From Styela clava (lineage: Eukaryota; Chordata; Ascidiacea; Stolidobranchia; Styelidae), in assembly GCF_964204865.1 (NCBI RefSeq), contig NC_135253.1:20124001-20188000 (forward strand): a stretch of DNA of 64,000 bases, written 5' to 3'. Below the pieces are notes generated by a model. It was not told the DNA's origin. It searched no databases and worked only from the letters and a program-made list of their open reading frames with translations. This document shows, piece by piece, positions 45,839-60,200 of this stretch. Position 1 is the first letter of the stretch. Each line of letters opens with the position of its first letter. The translations under genes and the position numbers were made by a program.

Positions 45839-46103
45839 CAGTGGTTTTCAAACTTTCTAAGCTGCGCCCCCTTTCTTGAATTTATCAAGTCTTGCGAACT
45901 AGCAAACAATAAGCTACAAATGACAGATAGTAAGGCAAAAGTATGTTTTATTCAAAAAAAAAAAAAAAACCTGAAAATACATGTATGGAACATAAATATT
46001 CAAAATAAAAGAAATGTAAATATCCAAAATCCCCCTTTTAAAAACTGTCCAACCTCCCCCCCTCCCCCTTTGGGAGGCGTGTCCCACTGTTTGATAACCA
46101 CTG
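45839..46103. mobile_element. hAT-type MITE
   Basis: 265 bp. Ends CAGTGGTTTTCAAACT and AGTTTGATAACCACTG-like (right end TTTGATAACCACTG), with CGCCCCC inside. Flanks GTCTAGAT / TTTTAGAT. Confidence 0.82.
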
Positions 46104-48195
46104 TTTTAGATCATCGAACCAAAAAATTATGAAAAGTAATATGGACATGAATACATTTTAAGGCATGTATAAAGCCAAGCCATACTTTTTTCATCTAGAT
46201 CACAAGTAGCATGAATTGCCTTATTATCAATGACAGAAAAATCTTATTTACTAGAGTGCTTTATAGTGGTTTCGTGCAACTTTTCAGTCAATACCTTTTC
46301 CATTTTTAATGAAGGTCTAGGGACCTGGTTTAGTTGTCTAGAAACATTTTTTTGATGAATCGGTGATATCTTATGAACTCTAAAAAGGACTAAAAAATCC
46401 AAAATACAACAGATAATATTCAAATTTGCTTGCTTACTAATTATTTTTATGTTATTCTAATTATATTATAAATAACTAGTATGATGGCTTTTCATACACA
46501 TAAGAAATTATACTTCGTTGTTTCCTGTTATTGTCATGTTTCATTGTAATTTTGTTCCTTGTTATTCACCGTTACTGTTTAATTGTATCATGTTTTTGCC
46601 TTTTTTGCTAATTTATTAACTAAGCACGAAATTAACAAATTTCAACTAGGCCCGATATTACATGAGAACTTGTCATTGCTTTATAATAAGAAATATGGAT
46701 GTAGCTTGCTGCACATCTATATATATAAAACTAGCTGATTTACTTTGTTCAAAAATCATCACCTATATTGTTTCCTTTAGTACTTTGAAAAAGAGGGCTC
46801 AAATTGACTTGTGATAAGTTATTATAAAATTCAATTTTTGTTACTGGTATCTGCAGTATGGGTCATGAAGCGTTCCAATTTTTTTCAGTCTTATCACATA
46901 AAAGTGAAGCTTCTATGAGTTCAAAACAAAAAGTTATTAAGTTCAAAATTTGGTGTTCTATATTATTATTACTGTTTTCTGGTCTAAAGTAAATGGCACA
47001 ATATACAGGCATTATTTGTATTTTAACTCGGTGTGAATGATATTCAACATTACTTTCAATGAAGCCAATATTCCATACTCAGCTCTCATATCTAATATAG
47101 GTAGTTGGGAATATAGGGCCATTAGATCTCTATTAGATAAAGGTATTCCATCCCATGTAAAATTGGTTCTGCATGAACTGTATTAGAAGTGTAAAACTCA
47201 CAAATAAGTGCATAATTGACTGAGTGGTTAATTTGATTGTCTGAATTTAAAGAAATCATTTACTGGAATATCTCGTTTATTGAGTGATTTATTCCAACTG
47301 AAATATTGTAATCTTGTATTCTATAATTATGGGGTTTGGGATAGTAAGGTAATAGTTATAATGTTTTCCTTTGAAATAATGTTTTTGTTAAATATTCTTT
47401 TAAATCGTAACATTTTGGGAAATTTTGAAATTCTTCCAGTTTGTATATGTTGTATTACTTCATTTAAAATTTCAAAAAGTATGTTATTGTATTTATTATC
47501 ATAGTTGAATTTTGATGACTGGAATTCATTTTGTTTAGTTTGATTATATTGTAACACTTCATCCAAAATTTTCATTATTAAGTATATTATTGTAGTATTT
47601 TAATAAGCACACAGTTCTCCAATTTTGATGACTAATTTAAGAGAATATGTATTTATCAATCCTTGCATGTAGCATATTACCTGAAATAATCATTCTGAAG
47701 CTTTTGTTTTTCTTCAATTTTTTTGTCAATACTTAGTCATATTATTCAAAACATGAACATTACTCATTTATACTCTTTTTGTTTATTGTGATATGCCACA
47801 GAAGTTTTTGTATCTGGGTTATGTAGAGGAAACCTACCCTCCCTATGCCTGTAAATGCATTTTCATTTTGTGCTGCTGTGTAACTTACTGTAATTCCCAC
47901 TAAAGATCTAACCCAGTGAAGTGGAATTTTCTTACAGTATAACGCTAATTCAAAATTCTAAATTTCTTGTATCTCGACCCATTTTGATACTGCTGTGCTA
48001 TCAATAAATCATTGGAGCATAATTGGCAGCAGTGACTTAGGTATATGGTTCATTCATTCCCAGTTTAAGCCACACCCAATTTTTCATAATAATTTCTTCG
48101 ACCACAAAATTTGGTACTGTCAGTGAATTTGTACTATTTTGTATTTTTCGCTGTTTTTATTTGCATGTTGTCGATTAGAATTACAGTAGTTCGAA
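46104..48195. other. Intergenic region, no gene seen
   Basis: AT-rich sequence between cornichon and the PROSER3-like gene. At about 47,445-47,636 two imperfect tandem copies of roughly 100 bp share ACTTCAT...AAAATTT and AATTTTGATGACT. Nothing coding is supported. Confidence 0.45.
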
Positions 48196-48204
48196 TATAT
48201 AAAT
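48196..48204 (+). promoter_or_regulatory. TATA box of the PROSER3-like gene
   Basis: TATATAAAT lies 48 bp before the start codon at 48252. Transcription starting about 30 bp downstream would give a 5' UTR of only about 25 nt. Inference from position. Confidence 0.5.
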
Positions 48205-48251
48205 AGCGCACAATTTTGTTCGATCTTGAAGAGAATTTTGATAGAGTATTG

Positions 48252-51200
48252 ATGAATTCTGTGTTTATTCCTCCTGGAAAGTAAGTATGAAAAGTGAAAA
48301 TTAGTTGAGAACTCTTTCGAACAAATATTTAACTAGTAGGCGATTGAGACTTCGTAGCAATAAAATAGGCTGCATATTATGCTACTATAAGATGAATTAA
48401 TTTTGTTGCTTCTCGAGCTTTTTTCTAACTTTGATATAGCGGTCATATTGGATGCTTGAGGTAATGTTGTGAGCATCTCACTTAAAGTTGAATCATTTAC
48501 TGTTAGGAGAGTCACAAGATACCACTGTTCATATGAGAGTTTATTTGTAACAGGATTATCTATGGTTGTTGACTTATGCAAGACATGTGATATTGTAAAA
48601 AGCAACGAAAAGGCTCCATTTGATATTGGAATAACATTCCTAATTTGATATTAAAATTATTTTCCAGGAATCCATTCCAACTTCCGCCTCTCCCACAAAG
48701 TCATTACATACCATCACCATCCAAAGATATTCAAGATAAGAATATAACTCTGACGTAGGTATTTTGGAAATAATTATATAATTCATAATTTTTATGTCTT
48801 GTATTGAAAATTTTTCAATCTGACTCCCTAAAATATTAAACTCTTCAAATTTTGTTTCAATAAAATTGGAATCATCTCGTTGGTTGGGTTGTTTACAATC
48901 ACATACACCTTGAATATTTTGAAACCTGAATTGTTCTATAAAGGCAGAAAATTGATAACAATCTCACCATTTTATTTTCAAATATATTCTGTGTACGCAA
49001 TTTTGCCTTAAATTGCGCAATCTTGTGAGTCATATTATAACTTCTCATATGACTGTTTCAAATAAACATTGAAGAAAACCTTGTACAAGATTCCATTCTA
49101 AGGCAGAATCTCGAAAGATTTTTGCATTTAAGTACTCCTATTTCATAAAATTACTGGCACATCTGCCAGAAACCCTGGCTTCATCTATGCTAGGGGGCAA
49201 AACGATAGTCATAACATAAATGCATATAAGTTATCAACCACACTAAAAACTGATAACAACAATACACTGTACTGAACTGCAGGCCCATTTCATTTTTGTG
49301 TTAACAACTTACTCAAAACTGAAAACCTACCTTCCTCACACAGACCACAGAAAGTTATTCGTCGACACGAATACTCCTTACCTCCTGAAGTCTATACTCC
49401 TGAGCAATATTCTATACATGAAGAAGATTCTACGAGCACAAAACCTCCTATATCTAGTTACGAGAAAGATTCAGTTGCAAGAGATCTTAAAAGATATTTA
49501 AACGATGTAGAAAGCTGGACTTCTTCAAAGTTTGTTGAACAGTGGCCATCGAAGGATAGTGTTGGATTAGACGAAGGTATACAGAAACTCCTTAATAATT
49601 AGCATCAGAGTTTTGTAATGTTCTTTGGGGTCTTTTACTCGCATAATACTTTAATTTTGAATTCTGTTCTCTCGTGTTTGCCATAATGTACCTTGTACAC
49701 AATTTGTTAACTCTATCTGTGGATGCATATTCCTGGGATGACTACAGCAATATTTCCAAGTATACCAACTAGCGATAACAACAAAGATAACTACTGATTT
49801 GTACCAATGCTGCTTCTCACTTGTTATGCAAGAGACGAATATAAATGTATTTATTGATATTTCGGGGCTCCCGGAGTATGCGAACCAAGATGGCGGACAT
49901 CGGAATGTAATATGTGTACTAGGTTAGGGTTAGGCCATAATTTTAGGTATAAATACTACGGGAAGCTCTTGGCTAGTCTTCGAACTGATAATAGGACTAA
50001 AATAAGGAAAATTGGAAAAAAATTATCGCCTAACCCTAACCTGTTACCCATGTTATGTTCCGATGTCCGCCATCTTGGTTCGCATACTTCGGGAGCACCG
50101 ATATTTCTTTTCAATCTTTGGAAGCAATTATGGTTCTGATACAAATTTTGTGGATTTTTCCTCTGAACTAAAGTCTATAATTTACGATGGTTACATAGAA
50201 ATTTAGATTGTCGGACTTTAAACCACTCTTTTTAGCTTGATAATTGATAAAAGGGTCAATCTTTGAGTTTTTTCACACTATTTAGTGAATTTCAATAATT
50301 CCTTCCATTTAGGAATATCTGCTCTTCAACTAAGCAACACTTCAAACATGCCAAGTAAACCTGGCCCACTCACATCAACAGCAAGGACAGCTAAAGACAA
50401 CTTATCTTATGGTCGCGATCCAAAACCATTGAGAATAAAGACTTCTTTCGCTACTGATAGAGATCTATCAGCTGAATCTCAAAGATCATCAAATATAGCA
50501 ATGTAAGTTTTCTTAAATTATGTATTTTTCATTGTATTCCTGTTATTTCCTGATGAAAGTTTATTTTGGACAAGGCTCAAAAGAAAGCGAAGTAGTATTC
50601 AAATAAAACTATTTATTCCAATCAAGCAGGATCTGAAGATTGGTGTGGTTTTGTTTCAAAACAAAATCATAAGCAATTAGTTGAGACTTGAACCCTTTTA
50701 ATAATAATGAGTAAAAAGACAATCTCTCTGTTAGTCGATAGTTTTTTAAATAATAATTTTATAAAATCGCTCGAATACGTTCAGACATTTGAATCACTTC
50801 GTTCATACATTGTTATCTCTATATTACAATCTCTCTTTCCTCCTAATCGTGTAAAGATTAACTATTGATCCTCATGCTGTCTTGTGACTTTTAATTACAT
50901 ACCTCATAATCTTGTGAGTATTTTTCATTCAAATTGAACCATGTTACCAGATTAATAATTCTAACCTCTAAATTCAGATTTAGGTAATTAAATACTGTAG
51001 TCATTATTATGCCACCCCAAATTGAGTAGTTCAATGCTCAATAATTTTGTAACTATTTTGGCGCTGTGTTACTTCCAATATATAATAATATTCAAGCATT
51101 TGCTTGTTTAAAATGTAAAGCGTAGATTGGGATTATGAATTAAGATTCTTATGATAATTTTGGAATGTATTTTTTAATTATTTTGGGCAATTGTGCGATT

Positions 51201-54200
51201 TTTCACCAAGTGTTTTCAATAAGTTTCTGAGTGTCCAGCTTGTTATTATAATTGACCAAGATCAAATTTATTTCAATATTGAAATTCAGTATTCATTTCC
51301 TGATCAATAGAATATCTGGATAGGTACTGGTAGTTATTATTTCGATGGTAAAGGAGAATAACTATTACTTATTCTCAAAGTGAAGCTTATAAATACTCAC
51401 CCAATTGCATACTGGATACCAGACAGAGAGGTCTATAAAAGTACAGCGTCAGTAATTCTATCTGGAATGTTTAATAATATCTCTGTAACAAGATATTGTT
51501 CTATTATTTTCCAATCCTTTCATAATTTTTTTAAAATTATGTTTAATAAAAGTAATTACAGCTTTTAAATTCTATTTTTTTCTTGTAGGCGACTCAATCG
51601 TTTTCGTTATGGTGACCCAAAGCCACCATCAGAAAGGAAATCCAAGCTTCCAACTCCTTCTTCAACATTAAACAGAACAAAACAATCTACTGCAGCATCA
51701 AGAAATGAACCAAGTCGTGAAAGAAATGTAACGAGTCGCCCGAAGTCTACCTCAATGCGTTTAAATGATCTTCAAAATGAAACTACTTCAAAAGATATCT
51801 CTCATATTTCAAGAATTACATCTGGTAAACTATTGTGAATGCAAGCATTTTTTTAAACGCAATTCGAAAATTTCAAAAAGTTTTTTGCATTGTCAAATTG
51901 TCAAAGTAGTGTCATTGGAATTTTTCTTTAGATTATTTTTGATGCTTTTATAGACCTGCTCTTTTAAATAATCTCATTATACTTCTCTGAATTTGACATT
52001 CATCCTATATTTTCTGTACCATATTTCTATGGTAATTTTGATAATTTCTTAATTCTTAAATATTTGAACTTCTCAATTATAGATTATTAATTTTGCATAT
52101 TATTTATTTTGACTGAACAATTATTTTTAAAAACTGTGCTTTTTTTTATTCAGAAAACACCATCTATGAAATTCTCTGCCACTAAGATAAATATCCATCT
52201 AAGTGGTCTCCCTCAATTTTCCATTATCACACCTTCTTTCTCTTCTTGTTGAACTTTTATAACAAAAAGTATCTATATTTTCATTGCATCCAATGATACA
52301 TAATTGAAGTAGCTTAAAAAAACTGGTATTTTATTACCAGGAATTACTGGGAAAACTCCAGCTTCACCTAAACCAGAGAAAACGATTTTAAAACTTCCAG
52401 AAACAGAATCTCCTGTCAAGCCTGGATCTCCGGAACCAGGAAATACTAGTATTTCAACTTTGAACTCAAGATTAGAGAAGCTGTTACAAGAAAGGTGAAC
52501 CATGATATTGCTATGCATCTGAAACAATTAATATTAGTGAATACCCTTTCCTATACTGACCTTGAACTGAAAACCTAATTAAGAGAGGATGTTCTAAAAG
52601 TTCTAAAAAACAAATGTATTTATTCAAATTTGGGCGCTCCCATAGTATGTGAACCAAGATGACAAACACCGGAATGTAGTATTTGTACCAGGTTAGGGTT
52701 AGGCTATGATTTTATTCCAATTTTAGTTCTATTACGAGTTCGGGGACTAGCCAAGTGACTCCTGTAGTATTTGTACCTGAAATTATGAGCTAACCCTAAC
52801 CTGGTACACATACTACGTTCCAGTGCCTGCCATCTTGGTTCACATACTACAAAATTACCCAGATTTGTTATTTTCTGAATCTCTTAAACATCTCTAACGA
52901 ACGTGCCTCTAAATATACTCTTTGATATTAATTATTTCTCATTTCAGCTCATCAGTGATTTCCTCTCCATCACCTCAGTCCTCACTCAAATCAACAACTA
53001 ATAAATCATCAAGTTTTGATATCAAAGTCTCTTCGTTTGATACAACTCAAGCTTCTGAGGAAAATGGCAGACTGAGGATGTCAAAACCCCTTCCTGCTAA
53101 CATTTCAAAAAGGTTTCAAGAGATGGAAATACCAAGAAAAATGCAGTGGCAGAAAGGTATTGTTTTTAATTTTTATGAACAAACTTTTTTCAAATTAATT
53201 CTTTTATCAACTCTTTTCACAATAAATATTGAAAGGAATCGTATTTATTTCCTATTAAGGTCTTTTTTATCTTAAAAACATAGCCTATTATCACCATTAT
53301 TCAAGGACTAAGGGTTGGCCCTAATGTTGACATTGCAAAATGAATATTTGCCTAACTTGTGTAAAGAGATAGAAGCCTATGGTCAGGGGGTATATTCACT
53401 TGGCTAACACAGACAGTCTCCGAACTCGTAATAGAACTAAAATGGGGAAAATCTGATTAAAATTATGGCCTGTCCCTAACCGGGTACAAATACTACTGGA
53501 GTACCGAAAAAATATACTGAAGCAATCTCAGTAATGGTCAGTAAGTCCGCCCATAAGGCAGAAAATATTTATCACATTCTCGGATGTGAATTAATTGTTA
53601 TCAATCATTGTTAACTTGTATTCAATTCAATTCTTATCAATGCATGACGTCATTGATATGCCTTGGCCAGCTATAAAATAATTTCTGAAATTGTAATGGA
53701 AGGAGGTTTTTAATAATTTTTCTCAATACGGCAATAATAACAGGAAATTGTATTGTTTATTTTTATAATCTTTTCATACACTTGTTATAATTGTTCTGCG
53801 TCACAATAAGAAAATATAATTATTTGAGGTTGCATAAGTTCATTATATTATTTGCATTGTGTACAGAATTGTTGGTCTTTGACACATCCTATTCAAATTT
53901 AGGTTTGGCGTTGGGAGTTTGTAAACATGTAGGCCTAAAGAATTAAGGCAAAACGTCAACTCTTCTTCATTTCTGCCTGATTTCCCTTTCAAATACTAAA
54001 AAAATTATTTCTGTTCTTACTTGCCTTATCTAACATTTTTTAAATTTTATTCCATCCAGAGAACTTCCCACCGTCTCTATCAAAGCCTCACGCATCACCA
54101 ACGAAAGCTAGACAAGAAAATGACATTTTATTTCAATGGAGACTGAAAAGAAAACTGGAATATGCAAGAGATAGTGTTGCTAAGAATCAAGGTAACAGTT

Positions 54201-57200
54201 AACGTTTTGTGACGTTTTGCCGTTAATGTTGATTTTATTACTTTAAATTCCAAAATAAAAAATGGCTGAAAACGAAAAAAATAATTTCAAACTCTACTAG
54301 ATTTTTTTACAACAGATTTATTATAACCAGGACTATGGAATTATGTTTTCACCAGAGTCGCATTTTCAAACTCCCTGGAATATGATTTGAAATTTCAGAC
54401 TTTCAACGGCAATAATTTCATAAGGCGTTCTCAAAGTTCTTTAAAAACTATCGCACAAGTCTTCATTATCATAATTCAATTTTCTCTCAGAGTGTCGAAG
54501 GGAGAACTTTTCCTAACCCAGAATAAAGTTTAGGAATTCTGCACAGTCTCGGTCCCACCATTGAGGTGGGCATGATATTAATGCTCAGAACTCCATATTA
54601 ACAGGCCCACCACCTCAACGTGCAACTCCACGAAGACAATTCTACAGAAACGAAGCAGAAAAACCCTTTTCTACTCAATCTCACATATATCAGCACCAAC
54701 CTAACATTTGTGGTGGCCACCAACATCCTACCTTTATACCAGATTTCTCACAATACCAACATCAACCGACCTGCAATTGTCAACATAATCAACCACCCTG
54801 TGCTACGTCTAGGAACCTCCCAGCAACACAAGATAATATAGACCAACCTCATATAGAATCCAGGCCAAGTCAAATTGGTTCCAAATCACCAGAAGAATTT
54901 TCAAAAGTTTTAAAAAGTGTTGCTGTTGGTTCCTCTCCCATGATATCAGCTGAAACACAAACAACGAAGAGCCTGATTTTTTCTGATGAGGAAGCTGTGT
55001 CTGAAGGATTTGATAAACGAAAAGGTATAGGGTATATATTTCATGAGGAGACTGGTGGTGATACTGATAAGTTCATTGAAATTTCTAATGACTTGCTGAG
55101 TGTGGTGTCTGATTTTCCAAAATAGCAACTCTTCACATATTCAGTGAAACAAAGGTGTAAAAACGGCTGATAAAATTGATAAAATAAAATTGATCACACA
55201 CTATCAACTTTTAAAGTTTGTTTTAGCTGACTTTTACCTTGCTAAATCCCTGAATTTGAAAAAGCACTATTACATATAGATCAAAAACTCATTGGCTATT
55301 AATCCTATTTCTTAAATAAGCATGCTCAAAGCGAGGCATGTGGCCCTTTGTAAATATATCACAACTTATATGCGGTCCTCCACTTTCTCAAGCATTTTTT
55401 GGCTTAAGTTTTTTACAATATACAGTAATTCCAATTATATTATACAAACTTCTTATTTTAAAATAGGTTCTCTAGTAAAGAGCCGCATTTGTGATATGTT
55501 ACCAATTTTTCAGCACTATGTAAATCAGTGACTCTCAACCTTTTATGGCTCGTTGCCCCTTTCCAGAGGCTTTTGCCACTCTGTATATCATTCTAGTGGT
55601 ATTTACAGTATGAAACTATGATAAACATGGAATTTTATTAAAGTTACTATCAAAATTAATATTGAGCCTATGATTGTGGGCCCCACCAACTTTTTGTCGC
55701 CCTCTTGGGGGGCCATGGGCCCCTGGTTGGGAACCGCTGATATGAATCTTCAACTGATTTGTCCTTATTCCACTTTTCAGAAGATACAGTGAAACGTTCT
55801 GCTTCTCTGAGTTCATTCCCACATACGAGCACTCCGTCATCGAGCGTGTCGTTTCACAGAGTCAAAATCATTGAAGCTGATGTCGGAAATTCTCCACAGA
55901 CAAGTAAAGGATCTCCACGGGTAATTGGGTACTCCCTTAGTATGTGCAACAAAATGGCAGACACCAGTACGTAGTATGTGTATCAGGTCAGGGTTAGGCC
56001 ATATTTTCAGGTACTAATACTACGGCAGTCACTTGGCTAGTCCCCGAACTCGTAATAGAACTAAAATAAGGAAAATTGGAATAAAGTTATGGCCTAACCC
56101 AGGGTGGTCCGAGGTTGTCGGCTCTGCGGGCCACAAACATATTTTTGCATTGTTCGCAGGCCACAATAGTACTAAGAATAGGTAAACAGTGCAATACAAT
56201 ACAAACACTTTATTGTGCAAACACATTGATCAGTATTTGTCATTTATAGAGCAAACCCATGCAAAAACCACCACAAAAATTAACTAAAACCTGCAAAAGT
56301 CTTTCTATTCAAACTCTTCATTACTGAAAAAAATGCTTTTGCAAATGTATGTGCTTTCAAACATTGATAGATTTTCAATGCAAAATCTTAACTTTGGAAA
56401 ATCCTCATTGCTTACAAGATTCTAAAATGTCGTTTTAAATTCAATTGTTTTCTCGTCGACACAACTTGCAGAGATATCAAGCTAGAATTGTGGTATTTTC
56501 CCTCCCACATCCAGTTTGAATTCGTCAGGTTTCATTCTCAAACTCATGTTTAGAAAATAACTTATATATAACTACAGATTGATTGATTACACAATTTGAG
56601 GTACAGAAGGGTAATTAATAAACTTTCTGATATACAGGCAACATTTTTTGTAATACTATTTAGGCTGGTTTCAAAAAACACCAGGCATGAGTTATATTGT
56701 TAGGCCATAACATTAATATTTAGTTATCAGGCATAGCGCCAACCTAGGCTAAAAGAATCCGCATTCGATTTTAGGTTTTCTATGATGCAAAAATTGTTAG
56801 CATATATTCCCGACCAAAACGATATGAAGCCAGATAACAATTTAGACTGCTAAGCCCATTATTCAACTTCGTTAGTTGCTTCAGCTAGCGACGCGGGCCA
56901 CAGAAAATGAAGTTGCGTGCCACAAGTGGCCCGCGGGCCTGGGTTTGGACCACCCTGGCCTACCTAACCTGGTACACATACTATGGTCAGGTGTCCACCA
57001 TCTTGTTGCACATACTACGGGAGCGCCGGTAATTGTTGTGATTGAAGACAATTTTCAGAGTAAGAATGTTATGTATGAAATGTTTAGTCAGAAATGTTCA
57101 AATATTGGAAGAATAGATTTTAGAAACTCATTTATATTTAAATTTTCGAAGTTAAAATAGTTTCATTCGCGAAATTATTATCATTTTAATGAAGTCTCCC

Positions 57201-60200
57201 AATATCAATAAAAATGTTATGAAAACTATAAAATTAGACAACCGATCAACTGAGTTTGAATATACTCCATATTTGAAGCATTTTTCATGAATATTCTGTA
57301 TAGTATGTTGCATATAACCCCCTAAAAACAGACCTAAAACTGAATTTATAAACATTTTTAGTGCAATCAGACTCCGAGTCATTCGCCTATAAGCCGACCT
57401 TTTAGTTTGTCATCAAACCGATTTTTCAACTCGACTTACATGCAAGGACTTTGAATTATGCGGTTTTGGTGATTTCATCTTTGGCACTTGTATATGAAGT
57501 TATATATGAAAGTTCCATTTAACAAGTACTTATTCAATGTGTTCTTTTCTTGTTCATATTTTGTCTATTATTGTATAGTGTTAATACCACAATTTCTCTG
57601 TTTTGTTATATACTAGGCTCGTGTTATATCACCTGTCAGTTGTAGGACTGAAGCCACAACAGTATGGAGCAGTACTATGGAACGAACTAATAAGAAGAAT
57701 GCAGAGGATGGGAAATCAACCGTGTCAAGGTGAATTTGTAGGTCCAGAAATGAGTTGTGCTTTTCACTAATGGGACTCTAGGTTCAGGCAAGCTCTTGTT
57801 CCAAATTGTGTGCCAGCAGAGCACCCTTGGAGAGGGGCATGGCCAGGAAAGGGGTGTTCCCAACCTCAGACCATCTCCCTGGCTACGCCCTTGCCTGTGG
57901 CTCTCTATATGCAGTTCGGGGCTCCCGAAGTATGCGAACCAAGATGGCGGACATCGGAATGTAATATGTGTACTAGGTTAGGGTTAGGCCATAATTTTAG
58001 GTATAAATACTACGGGAGGCTCTTGGCTAGTCTTCGAACTGATAATAGGACTAAAATAAGGAAAATTGGAAAAAAATTATCGCCTAACCCTAACCTGTTA
58101 CCCATGTTACGTTCCGATGTCCGCCATCTTGGTTCGCATACTTCGGGAGCACCTGCAGTTCTAAGTATGTTAGTAATTGCTTTCAACTTTTCAATCAGTA
58201 ATATATTTGTTTGTAGTTGAAGACCTACAGTGTGTCCTATATTAATCTGTTTTGCTGTTTTCGTTACAACTAACTAGTTGACCATATACATACCCTCCAT
58301 TAGGAAGCTATGGCTATCTCAATGTTCGACTTCTCAACAAGTAATAAAACTTTATATTTTTCACTTGGCTTAATCAGGTCCACACAGTAGAAGGGAATAC
58401 AGCTGACAAGTAACAAAATAGCAGACTGTGATTTGCAATAAGATCGAACCGTCCTATTGGCTTTCCCTCAGGATCAAAATGAGAATCTCATTCTAACATT
58501 TTTTTCAGAGACTTGGTCACATACTTTCAGCGAACGTGGATAAAGAAATCACCTAAATAACTATTATTTATCTTTTGTTTCCTAGTGTGAAAACATCAGA
58601 ACCTCGGTTTACAAGTGATTCAGAAAGTTGTTCTCCCACTGCTAATGTTATAAGACAGGTAATTCTAAGTGCTTCATTATCTTTAATATTGGGTTTTAGT
58701 AAGTAATTTTGAGCTCTATAAACAAGGATGTGTTGATATATGAAAGTAAAGTATCACAGAATTTAGAATTAACTTCATTTTTTATTTCTCATTGTTTTTT
58801 ATCGATCTCGATCGGTAAGTATGTTGATAGGTATTTGTCTGTCTGTTAGACATACGCAATATCTCACGAAAGCGAGGTTTGATCTGCTCCAAATTTTGCA
58901 TGTGTATTCATCATATCTCGGACCAGAAGCATATTCATTTTAACTGAATTATGTCGTATAATTAGCGAGTTATTAATTAATTAGTGATGGGACACACGCT
59001 ATTGAGTCAGAGCCGCTAGATCGACAAGTCGGCGTCCTTGAGCAGTTTTTTTTGAATTCGAGTTTCAGAAGCTCTTTGTTTTGAAATAAATCTTAACTTC
59101 TGAGAGGGTGTTCAGGACAGGGGTGTGCTACAGGCGGGCTACAACCCGACCAAGCCATTTAGTATGGCCCTTGTCAACACTCCCCTTGTCATTTTTCCCC
59201 ATCAAGCATAAAATCCGAATCCGACAGTTTATGTTTAAATAGTGTGTTTAAAAATTTCAAGTGTATAAATACATAATATTTTTTGCTCTTGCCGATGCGT
59301 TGAATCTTTCGCTGTTTCCCCCTTTCTTCCTATTACTGCAAGGCACATTTTTTTCTCTTGCCTCTCCTGCATCAAAAAACTGAATTTTTTGTGTGACCCA
59401 TCTAGATGTCTGAAGTTGGTTATTTGGCCCACTGACAAGAATCGTTGCACACCCCTGGTTTAGGACCTCACTTTTAACTTTTTTTAAAATCCTATATCTG
59501 TAAATTGGAATTTATAACAATACAACTATCCACATCAGGCCTGCACGACTAAAATTACCACGAGGGCCGCAAGCATAAATCTGAAGGCCCGGTGGGCCCC
59601 GAACTTTGCCACATAAATATTTCACAAGATGAACTGCAAATTAAAATAATATTGTGAAACAGGTATTTATTGAAACTAGTGCAAAACAAAAATCTCACGA
59701 TTTCGAATATGATCGGAGTAGCGGCGCGCTTAAATAACAATGCCGGCTTTGATTGTTAGACCCGAGAAGTGGCGTGTTTCCAAATCACCCGCGGGCCGCA
59801 CAGAAGTATCTAGCCGCATGCGGCCCGCGGGCCGTATGTTGTGCAGGCCTGATCCACATTGTTAATTAGAGCAGTGGTTCTCAAAGTGGGCGTTGCGACG
59901 CCCAAGTGCGTCGTTTAAATTTTTCTGGGGTGCCGCAAAACTTTTCCTCTTTTGCGGAATTGTACCCGCGGTACGTAGAAAAATTCTAAATTCTCGTTAT
60001 TATCGTTTGAATCACACTTGAAAACCAGAGAGGACAATCAATTTAAAAATTGTAACGATCAACCTTATTTATATGAGAACTCCCTAATGTCACAGGCCAT
60101 TCAATACTGTTCCAATTATGATGTCACACACACTAGGTAAACCTGAGTCTTGCATTCCATTCATTTTAATCCTTCTATGAACATGGATAAATCTAGCGTT

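Noticed and set aside
45743-46132. 129-codon plus-strand frame
   Set aside because: It runs through a hAT-type MITE and a homopolymer; no domain, no splice context.
47280-47575. Overlapping open frames on both strands
   Set aside because: AT-rich low-complexity sequence with an imperfect tandem duplication; no recognisable protein.
49921-49937. GGTTAGGGTTAGG resembling telomere repeats
   Set aside because: Only two repeats, part of the inverted ends of a MITE family found several times in the region.
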